NCBI RefSeq assembly: GCF_049243985.1
Contig: NC_135369.1
Coordinates: forward strand, 24,908,765-24,972,764
Direction of reading: 5' to 3'
DNA: 64,000 nucleotides
Origin: Paroedura picta
Lineage: Eukaryota > Chordata > Lepidosauria > Squamata > Gekkonidae
Both the position numbers and the translations under genes were made by a program. Of this stretch, positions 56,085 through 64,000 are shown one piece after another. A model generated the notes under the pieces. That model saw nothing but the letters and a program-made list of their open reading frames with translations. It had not been told where the DNA came from and did no database searches. Numbering within the stretch: the first letter of the stretch is position 1; every line of letters begins with the position of its first letter.

Positions 56085-56497
56085 TACCCTGGAGAGGAGA
56101 CGACTGAGAGAGGATCTGATAACCATCTTCAAGTATTTAAAAGGATGCCATATAGAGGATGGAGCAGAGTTGTTCTCTCTTGCCCCAGAGGGACGGACCA
56201 GAACGAATGGGATGAAATTAATGCAAAAGAAATTCTGTCTCAACATCTGGAAGAAGTTCCTGACAGTTACGAGCGGTTTCTCAGTGGCGTCCTCGGGAGG
56301 TGGTGAGTTCTCCATCTTTGGAAATTTTTAAACAGAGGCTGGATAGCCATCTGACAGAGAGGCTGATTCTGTGAAGGTTCAAGGGGGTGGCAGGTTACAG
56401 TGGATAAGCAATTGGGATGTGAGTGTCCTGCATAGTGCAGGGGGTTGGACTAGATGACCCAGGAGGTCCCTTCCAACTCTGTGATTCTATAATTCAA
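56085..56497 (+). mobile_element. CR1 LINE 3' end
   Basis: 'LERRRLREDLITIFKYLKGC' and 'LFSLAPEGRTRTNGMKL', followed by 'ggggttggactagatgaccc' and 'ccaactctgtgattctat', are the CR1 C-terminus and 3' end. Confidence 0.88.
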
Positions 56498-56913
56498 TGA
56501 ACTCCTGCCCCCCTTTGATTTTTACACCCATGGCCTACCCAGGGGCAGCCAGTTCTTTAGCTTGTGGCCAAGTCCATTAAGTCAGGAGGGGAAAGGCTGC
56601 AGCCCCCTCTGGAGTTCTCACAGGCCCCTGGGGGTCCTCAGATGCCAGAGTGAGAATCCTTGGTTTAAGGTGTTAATTATCACATACAAAGTTGTCCACA
56701 GCCCCCAGTCCATAGTCACAGCACCACCTATGCTCCGCCAAGACAGCTTTGCTCTTCTGAACAAGGCCTTCTGCAGGAGTCACCCTGCACATGGACAAAC
56801 TTCCCTGAAGACACTTTGGAAAATGCAAGTGACAGAACACTTGACTTGGACCATTCTTCTGAATTCAACTCATCAAATCTCCTACAAAGTTGTATGTCTC
56901 TGGATTTTGCTTC

Positions 56914-57676
56914 CTGCTCTTTTGAAAACCTTACTTGGTCTTCACACCAAGGTTCCAAATCGAGTCCATGTCCTTTAGTCTAGTGGTCCCCAACCCCCGG
57001 TCCAGGGACCGGTACCGGTCCGCTGATCAGTCGTTACCGGGCTGCGGCTCCTCCTCGCCCTTCTCCCCAGCTGCTGCCTCGGGGGCTGCCCTGCCACTCT
57101 GCCACCAGCTCACCTTTGGTGCTCTCCAGCGGCTGCCATGGCTGGGGCTCCCCCTCAGCATGGCACTGCGCAGCTGCTGCTAGCAGCGCCCCCCAGTGGG
57201 CGGCGGGAAGTCAGGGGCGCCGGCGGGAAAGCTAGTGGAACAGGGGCTCAGGCATCCCGCAGCAAAAGACTACCCCCGCCTAGGCCTCAGTAAAATTGTC
57301 AAGCATTGACTGGTCTCCGGTGATAAAAAGGTTGGGGACCACTGCTTTAGTCCAGTGACTCCAGCCTCTGTTTTTCTTCTCCCTTCCTCCCTCTGAACAC
57401 AAACCAGCTTACCACCATCACCAACACTCTTGCTTTTTCTGTTGTTCTGGCCTTTGATGTCTTCTTTAAACTCTTCCCCGATTTTGAACTGGACAAAGTA
57501 ATTCCAGAAAGCGTTGTGTGGATAGAGAAGTAGTTCCCGTCCTGCTCAATAACCTCCTGGGGCCTCAGCATTTTTGCCATCTTGCGAGCTGCAAAATCAA
57601 TCCCTTAGGCCAGCATACAGCCTTCAAAATTATTACTAGAAATGAAGTTTCAAGTGCCACTGAAATCCACAGGCAT
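56914..57676 (-). pseudogene. RBP7-type retinol-binding protein processed pseudogene, split by a hAT element
   Basis: From ATG 57676 the - strand reads MPVDFSGT, stop, NFISSNNFEGCMLA, stop, GIDFAARKMAKMLRPQEVIE, QDGNYFSIHTT, then after a frame change 'NYFVQFKIGEEFKEDIKG' and NNRKSK. This is an intracellular lipid-binding protein, closest by eye to cellular retinol-binding protein RBP7 (RKIAKLLKPQKVIEQNG, NYFVKFKVGEEF). The codons that span exon boundaries in functional genes are contiguous here, so it is a retrocopy. After 'GWSHW' it is broken by the hAT element at 56981-57344 and continues at 56972-56914 with a decayed 'CEDQV..FKRA'-like end. It is certainly non-functional. RBP1, RBP2 or RBP5 are less likely parents. 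Confidence 0.88.
56981..57344. mobile_element. Non-autonomous hAT element inside the RBP7-like pseudogene
   Basis: The ends are 'tagtggtccccaacccc' and 'aggttggggaccactg'. The flanks CTTTAGTC (56973-56980 and 57345-57352) are identical. The GC-rich interior has no coding capacity. The right part, 'taggcctcagtaaaattgtc' and 'ctccggtgataaaaagg', matches the 15432 element. Confidence 0.9.
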
Positions 57677-57969
57677 TCTAGCAAGCCAGGACCACACACA
57701 AGGGGAAAAGACAATAGTTAAGCGCCAAAATCAACAACTTCCCATTCGCTTGTAGTCTTCAATGTAGCCTCCACTCTACGGAACCCTCCGGTGATGAAAC
57801 AGGACTGAATCTAGAGCGGACTCTAAAGCCTGTGCCCAAATGGTTGCAGCAATGATGGCTGCTCTTTCCCCAGAATGCTTGGGAGAGGAAAGGGACTGAT
57901 CCAGGGATCTTCTGCCCACAAGTCAGCCGCATCGAGGCATGCCCCTCCCCATTACAAAATCAGCAGCAG

Positions 57970-58069
57970 AACCCTGTAGTCCTCCAGATGTCCATGGACT
58001 ACAATTCCCATGAGCTCATGGGAATTGTAGTCCATGAACATTGGAGGACCACAGGTTGACTACCCCTGT
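57970..58069. mobile_element. Palindromic hAT MITE, left end lost
   Basis: 'gtagtcctccagatgtccat' and 'ggactacaattcccatgagc' face the inverse arm ending 'ccacaggttgactacccctg'. Confidence 0.78.
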
Positions 58070-58144
58070 TGTATGACACCTGGCTCCCCTTAGAAGAATG
58101 GTGGGATAAAATAGGAATAGCAATTAACAGGTGCCAAAAAGCAA

Positions 58145-58372
58145 ACACCTTGGTCTGGGTAGCTCATGCTAGCCCAATCTTGTCAGATTTTAGAAATTGA
58201 GCAGGGTCAGTGCTGGTAATTCTTTGGATCGGAGACCTCCATGGGATACCAGGGTCATGAGAGGAAGGCAGGCACTGGAAGCCCACCTCTGAACATCTCT
58301 CTCCTGGAAAACCCTGCAGGGTCACCGTAAGTCAGTTGTGATGTGCTGGCATAAAAAGACAGACCCCAAGTA
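58145..58372 (+). mobile_element. 5S-rRNA-derived Sauria-type SINE
   Basis: The head 'tagcccaatcttgtcagatt', then 'ttgagcagggtcagtgctgg' and 'ggatcggagacctccatggg' follows 5S rRNA. The body 'gaacatctctctcctggaaa', 'gtcaccgtaagtcagttgtg' follows. It is a SINE, not a functional 5S gene. Confidence 0.85.
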
Positions 58373-58431
58373 AAGGGCTGCTGTGTCCAGCAGCGTTCTT
58401 GGAGTGTAGTCCAACATCTGCACATCACGAA

Positions 58432-58545
58432 CTGCACAGACGATCCTTGGTGCAGCAGTTAAGAGCAGCGGCTTCTAATCTGGCAAGCTGGGTTTGATTC
58501 CCCACTCCTCCACAGGTGACCTTGGGCTAGTCACAGTCATAGAAT
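58432..58545 (+). mobile_element. tRNA-derived SINE, TTC family, head only
   Basis: 'ggtgcagcagttaagagcag', then 'gcttctaatctggcaagctg' and 'ggtttgattc', ending at 'ggtgaccttgggctagtcac' where a CR1 tail starts. Confidence 0.7.
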
Positions 58546-58640
58546 CATAGAGTTGGAGGAAACCTCCAGGGCCATCTAGTCTAACCCCCTGTAAAATGCA
58601 GGACATTCACAATTACCTTCCCATGCACAGAGACCTCAAT
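58540..58640 (-). mobile_element. CR1 LINE 3' tail
   Basis: 'catagaatcatagagttgga' then 'gccatctagtctaaccccct' on + is the reverse of the CR1 3' terminus. Confidence 0.82.
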
Positions 58641-58734
58641 TCCATGCCCAGATGGTGCCCCCCCCCCAAATAAATAAATAAAAGAAAACAGAATCCCTGG
58701 CCAGTCTGGCTTGGAAGAAATTCACAGTCTTGAC

Positions 58735-59024
58735 AATGCTGCTCTCACACAACAGTAACACCAGGGCTCTCTCAGCATCACCTACTTCACAGGGTGTCTG
58801 TTGTGGGAAGAGGAAGGCGATTGGAAGCCGCTTTGAGACTCCTTCAGGTAGAGAAAAGTGGCATATAAGAACCAACTCTTCTTCAGTAATATCAGGACTC
58901 TCTCAGCTTCACCTCCCTCACAGGGCGTCTGTTGTGGGGAGAGGAAAGGGCAAGTGATTGCAAGCCGCTCTGAGACTCCTTTGGGTAGAGAAAAGCGGCG
59001 TATAAAAAACAACTCTTCTTCTTC
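58735..59024 (+). mobile_element. Two tandem partial TTC-family SINEs
   Basis: 58735-58884 and 58886-59024 both run from the 'cagggctctctcagc'-type body to 'ataagaaccaactcttcttc' (second: 'ataaaaaacaactcttc'), head to tail, without tRNA heads. Confidence 0.78.
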
Positions 59025-59564
59025 CAGTGCACTGCAAAGGGATCTGGGGTAGATGCATTGCCAGAGGTTCCTAAGGTGCCCCTCCAGGTATTCCTGCCCC
59101 GGAGCAGTCACTGCTTAATTGTACAGGCAAGCCGCTTTTGCTTCCTAACTCCAACCTCTCTGACTGCTCAGCTGTTCCACTAATCATATATCAAATTCCT
59201 GCATTTCCCTCTACAGTTCACTGAAGACGCTTCTCAAGATTTCGAATGAACTTGGTTATTGGAAACCAAGGGCATAGTTCCCTGGGAGGAAAGCCCAAAC
59301 AAAGGAACACCTTAATAAATCTTTCATCTAAAAATAACTTTAAAATGTTTTTGGGGTATACTAAGCAGTCACAAAAAAAAAAGGAAAATCTTCAGGGGTT
59401 TCCAAGGCTTTTGCAGTGTTTCCCACCTGTTTGAATAGACAATCATGCTTTCAACTGCATGCCTCTTTTTTTGAAAGATGCTGGCCAGAGTCCAAGATAC
59501 CAGTGGAAAAGATCTGTAACTCCAGGCGGGAAGGGGGGGTGTTGAATTAAGTGTTTCACCCCAC

Positions 59565-59705
59565 CCCAGAGATCGGCTCCCTGGTAGAACATCTGCCTTG
59601 CTTGTAGAAGGGCCCAGGTTCAGTCCTGGCATTCCCAGTTCCTTCCACCTGAGCCCCTGGCAGTCAGAGCAGACAAACTGAGCTCAAGGGTCTGACTCTG
59701 TATAA
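59565..59705 (+). mobile_element. tRNA-derived SINE (second squamate family)
   Basis: 'ggtagaacatctgccttgct', 'gggcccaggttcagtcctgg' and 'ggtctgactctgtataaggc' match the 26010 copy in opposite orientation. Confidence 0.65.
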
Positions 59706-59734
59706 GGCAGAACAAAGTTCTTCACTGCCAGCTC

Positions 59735-59835
59735 ATGAAAGCTTATGCCCAGAATTAAACTCTGATGGTCTTAAAGGTGCCAATGAACTCAAACTTCGTC
59801 GTTTCAGACCAAGACGGCTACCCAACTGTTGACGG
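59735..59835 (+). repeat. Fold-back element, right arm fragment
   Basis: 'gctcatgaaagcttatgccc', 'tggtcttaaaggtgccaatg' and 'tttcagaccaagacggctac'. Confidence 0.62.
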
Positions 59836-59839
59836 TCAC

Positions 59840-61485
59840 GTAGTATGGTCAGACAATCCCCACTGTAAACCACTTTTTGAAAATGAGTCTCCAGGGCAGT
59901 TTGCAATGGCCCAGGGAAGCCAGCAGCCCAAAGGGAGGGGACATCTAACTGTGAGCCATAGGAAGGACTTCTGCCATTGCTGAAGCCACAACTTAAGACT
60001 TCAGCTTCAGGGTTCCTCGTTTTCTAGAATGAGTGAAAACCACATAGAACCACCTGCTGGAGAGCTTTGTAAACCCCCCCCCCCCATGCAGCCACCTTCA
60101 GATGCCCCTAAGAAAAGTCTAAAGGAACTAACGGAACTAGGCTAGAAAGACCATTTTGAGCCAACATCGGCTGTAGCAGGGAACTGCTGCCAGAGGCTAT
60201 TATTGGGAGTAGATAGAGCCGTCAGTTGACGCAGTAGAAAGCAGCAAAGCTGCGTTGCCTACATGACATTTCAATAGAACAGACACCTCCAGCTCCAGAA
60301 AACCGAGCTGTCTAATGATCTAACTTACTCACGCACCTACCCACACATTCCTAGCTTGGATACCTGCAACGTTGGTCTCTTGTATTCTCAGCCTGCCCTT
60401 TCTCTAAAGAACATCCTACATGCTCTCTCTCCTCTCCTACATTTGATCTTAACCCTGTGGCTCAGAATTTGCTGGCCCCAAGGTCATCAAGCAAGAGTTC
60501 ACTCCACTAAAGGAATCTGAACCCACAAGACACCCCTCTCTAGTCTCACACCCCAACAAGCCACTGTAGAAGAACCTGCTTGCAGAGATTGCATCGTCTA
60601 TTTTGCCAGTCTGCAATTTATGCTCCTACAAGGGGACTGGCAAGGCCCACCTACCCTTCAGAAATAGACTACAAAGTCCTTCGAAATTACAAAACAGGAA
60701 CCCGCTCTCAGCACCCCCGCCCTACCCAGTTTCTTGATGGAAAAACATTTTGCTTCATTAAAATTTTTTGAAGGACAAGAAAATCGGAAGGGGGAATTAG
60801 CCGCAGCAGATGTTCCTTCACAGACGCCCTTTTCTTTGCTGCCTACTATCTAGATTTTTTTAATTAAAGGGAGCAAGATAATTAGCGGCTGCTGGTACTC
60901 CTGCCTCTAATCTCTGGCTTCCCCCTCTCCTCAGCTGCTCATAAGCAGACCTTTTAGCCATGAATTTCCCCTCACCTTTAGAAGACTCCGTCCAAGCTGC
61001 CACAAACTCTATGGCCCCTTTCTAACCCAGTGGGCCCTCTTCCCCACCCACTCCACTCCTCTTTCCAAAGCAAAACTCTGCCCAGCTTTTGGGAGTGCGC
61101 GGAAGTCTCTGTTCACAACACTTGCTGCTGCTCTTTGAAGAACTGGAGCAGAAAATGCCTTTTCCCTGATCCTCTTCTTCAGGCTTCCCCTTTGTTCCAG
61201 GGGCCAGTCAGACCCCCATTGTGCACCATGTGCAGGCGGAGGCCAGCCCGGCTGGGAGGTACAACAGCAGGCGTGCTGGAACTGGAGAAATCCCCTTTGT
61301 GCTAGGGCTCCCCCCTCCCTCCTTCACGACCCAGATCGAGGGCAGAGGTAGAAGTCACAAAGCACCAATTGTAGCAGGGCCTCCAGAGAGCTGGAAGATG
61401 GACAGATGCGGCCAGGGAAAACACCAGCAGACAATCTGCCACTGATGGAAGCAGGGGGGCAAAAGCCCACTCAGCTTTTGACCCC
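59840..61485. other. No gene recognised
   Basis: No convincing exon. Short frames such as 61030-61305 (+) lack family resemblance. Confidence 0.4.
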
Positions 61486-61490
61486 TGAAA

Positions 61491-61778
61491 GCCAGTTTGG
61501 TGTGGTGGTTAGGAGTGCGGACTTCTAATCTGGCATGCTGGATTCGATCCTGCACTCCCCCACATGCAACCAGCTGGGTGACCTTGGGCTCCCCACAGCA
61601 CTGATAAAGTTGTTCTGACTGAGCAGTGATAACAGGGCTCTCTCAGCCTCCCTTCCCTCACAGGGTGTCTGTTGTGGGGAGAGGAAAGGGAAGGCGACTG
61701 TAAGCCGCTTTGAGCCTCCTTTTAAACTCCTGCTTCGGGTAAAGAAAAGCGGCGTATAAGAACCAACTCTTCTTCTTC
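61491..61778 (+). mobile_element. tRNA-derived SINE, TTC-tailed family, full length
   Basis: The head 'gtgtggtggttaggagtgcg', B-box region 'ggattcgatcctgcactcc', body 'ccagctgggtgaccttgggc' and 'gactgtaagccgctttgagc', tail 'ataagaaccaactcttcttc'. This is the best reference copy in the window. Confidence 0.88.
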
Positions 61779-61949
61779 AGCTGGCACACAATAGGAGGAG
61801 ATCCCACATAACAGTGGAAGTCAAGCTCCAGCTTTGTCCACCCTACTTTCACAGCCCAAACACTTGCATGCTCACATGCAGGCTTCTAGCAGCCTTCCTC
61901 AACACACTTGTGATGCTGGAGGCAGAAATACTAAATGTCTAATCAAGGG

Positions 61950-62250
61950 CAGGCTTTCTCAACCAGGGTTTTGTGAGACCCTGGGATTTCTTGATAGTTC
62001 TAGAAGGGTTTCTCAAATGGGTGGGAGCTAATTTTTTATATATTGATATGACCATAGAGGGTCAAATTGACCCCCCCCCATGGCCAATGATGGGCCTGGA
62101 GGGGGTGAGAAGGGGAGGGTCCCCAGGTAGGCATTGTCCATAGCTCTGCTTCCCGACCATATTCTGCACGATCACACGATCTGGGGTATCTCAAAACCTG
62201 AAGAATGTTTTAGGGGGTTCTCAATGGTAAATAAAAGTTGAGGAAGGGTA
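61950..62250. mobile_element. Non-autonomous hAT element (CAG..TTTCTCA family)
   Basis: The left end 'caggctttctcaaccagggt' and a right end near 'aataaaagttgaggaagggt' are inverted. The interior, 'catggccaatgatgggcctg', is shared with 39950-40257. Confidence 0.68.
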
Positions 62251-62894
62251 TCTGAGGGAGGAAGCCTGATAAAAAGTAGAAGAAATTTACCTCTGCATAA
62301 GAACACGCCCTAGGTAAAAGCCCCTCCCCACCCACCCCCATCTGCAATACGTACGAATGGTGGATTGAATGCCTAGCATTAAAACAAATTTCTGAGCTAG
62401 TGTAGAAAACCTCACGTGAAATGCCAGTGTACGGAAGGGTGCGTATCTGCTTTCTTCCTTTCTTCCATTCGCGAAGGTCAAAATGGCAATGTAGTATAAC
62501 TATGTGCTCATATGTAGTCATTGCTGGTGAAAGCAGGAGTTTAAAAGGAATTTTGCAGGACCTCCTCCCTTTCTCCATCTTCTCCAAAGGCACACATAGC
62601 TGTGATTCGTGTTACAGTAAAACCCAAAGGGGCGGGGGGGAATGACAACCTTGTAGCATATTTGGCATGTCAAATTTTTCTGAAAGGCTGCTCTGGATCT
62701 CAGTAAACCTACTGGCCTTTAAGATGCAGTGCCACCCTCTTCAAGCAAGAGATCCAGGGCCTCTCGTGGGCAAGCAGAATCAAGGTCCCTCCTATGGAAG
62801 TCCACACCTGCAGCTGCCCTATTACCATCAGGCAATCGGCCTATCAACACGTCTCCATGACAACATCTTTCCAGGACCACTATTACTCCACCCT

Positions 62895-63095
62895 ACCTGA
62901 ATGACCCAGGCTAACCCAATCCCATCAGATCTCAGGAGCTAAGCAAGGGCTGCCATGGTTAGTACTTGGATCAGAAACCACTAAGGAAGGCCCAGGGATG
63001 CTAGGCAGAGGCCGGCAAACCATCTCTGTTCATCTCTTGCCTTGAAAGCATTATGGGGTTACCTTAAGTTTGCTGTGACTTGATGTTAAAAGATA
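62895..63095 (+). mobile_element. 5S-rRNA-derived Sauria-type SINE
   Basis: 'aacccaatcccatcagatct', 'caggagctaagcaagggctg' and 'ggttagtacttggatcagaa' follow 5S rRNA. The body includes 'catctcttgccttgaaagca'. Confidence 0.85.
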
Positions 63096-63099
63096 TCAC

Positions 63100-64000
63100 T
63101 GCAGAGGACTAAGGTTTGAACCTGGGAATTTCTGCAAGGCTGATAGCATCAGCCACACCTCCCTCTCCTGATAAGCTAAGGTACTGCAGTTACCATGCCC
63201 AGGTTAATTCACAAGCCCCACCAATTTCAATGAGACATGCTCTCCCAAGCTTCTTAGGACTGCATCCAAAGAGAGAAGGGCTGACTCATAAGAGTTCACA
63301 ATGGAGTAAGTTCCAGGTGCCTCTGGCTTTGGTTTTGTCCTATATAGAGGATTGCAGCCTACATAGCAATTTCCCTTATATTTAGAATCCTTTCACTTTC
63401 TGAATGGGACCCCTGCTGTGCTGAAGAGGTTTTAGAACAAAGGTGCTTGTTCTTCACAATGTCAAAGAACAGCTCCAGCCTTGGAACTTGATTGTCCTTG
63501 AAGGACCAAGTCTATACAGTGCCCTCTTCTGCCTTGCAAGCTAGAAGACGGACAGAAACAAAATGCTTGTTCTCTGGGTGAGCAGCAGCTGCAGCAGAGG
63601 GAGCGGCTCTATCAAAGGAACCCCCTCCTCCAACTTGTGAGTTAAAAAGCTGACATGATTCGAGCAGTCAGTGGTACAGATATACTACCCCATTCCTGGG
63701 CCCACGATCTCAAATCCTTGGGAAATAATTCCGCTTAATTACATGATTTTCATAGCATAACTTACCATGAAATGGTTTTACAAGCATTAGTTGTGTTCAC
63801 TCCCAGCCTGAAATTGGAAATCATTATTGGGGGAAGGGGGAGTAAAGAGACTGAAGCCAAAGGGACTTGAATGTCCCCCCCCATACCCTCACTGGTCTCT
63901 GAACAAAAATTTGGAAAGCATCTTGGCAACTGGACAAATGATTCATGGAAGAAAACAGGGAGAAAGACCAAAACTGTTCCTACTGTCAACACAGAATGCA
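63100..64000. other. No gene recognised
   Basis: Unique-looking DNA with no clear exon, RNA gene or repeat that I can name. Confidence 0.4.

Noticed and set aside
58145-58260. Possible 5S rRNA gene
   Set aside because: It resembles 5S rRNA only partly and continues into a SINE body shared with 62895 and 6520, so it is a 5S-derived SINE.
61491-61570. Possible tRNA gene
   Set aside because: A and B boxes are present but the sequence is the head of a repeated SINE and does not form a proper cloverleaf with an acceptor stem.

Overview
This window is vertebrate nuclear DNA and almost certainly comes from a squamate reptile (a lizard or gecko-like genome). It carries Sauria SINEs, 5S-rRNA-derived Sauria-type SINEs, a BovB (RTE) fragment, CR1 and L2 LINE tails and many short non-autonomous hAT elements. 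This mix is typical of squamates. Genes are split by introns and sit in repeat-rich DNA; nothing bacterial or viral-genome-like is present. The identifications below come from reading translations and comparing them with remembered protein families, not from database searches.

Gene layout, left to right. (1) A TMEM121-family multi-pass membrane protein gene (+ strand, coding 2375-3643). (2) The 5' end of MRPL11 (- strand): a likely promoter and non-coding exon near 7028-7140 and the first coding exon at 5545-5667. No later MRPL11 exon is recognisable in the window. (3) A ten-exon gene (- strand, 25441 down to 9518) whose predicted product resembles the centrosomal protein kizuna: an N-terminal coiled-coil block with the ARTRNQ motif and a C-terminal DLEAAL...DDFYD motif. 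Every exon joins the next in phase. (4) GAL3ST3, galactose-3-O-sulfotransferase (- strand, 30268 down to 28453), apparently intact. MRPL11 and GAL3ST3 both lie on human 11q13, so the block is probably the reptile counterpart of that region. The TMEM121-like and kizuna-like genes are not known to me from human 11q13 and may be paralogues lost in mammals.

From about 30.5 kb to the end no confident protein-coding gene was found. A strong CpG island at about 51.7-52.7 kb probably holds a promoter whose gene I cannot name. Two processed pseudogenes lie here: RPS20 (33990-34313) and an RBP7-type retinol-binding protein (56914-57676) that is itself split by a hAT insertion.

The remaining DNA is interspersed repeats, many nested: BovB in an L2 element, a hAT in a Sauria SINE, a solo LTR in a CR1 element. 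Two repeat families stand out. One is a palindromic hAT MITE with clean 8-bp target duplications. The other is a fold-back family whose longest member (about 54790-55230) is a hairpin with arms of roughly 200 bp.
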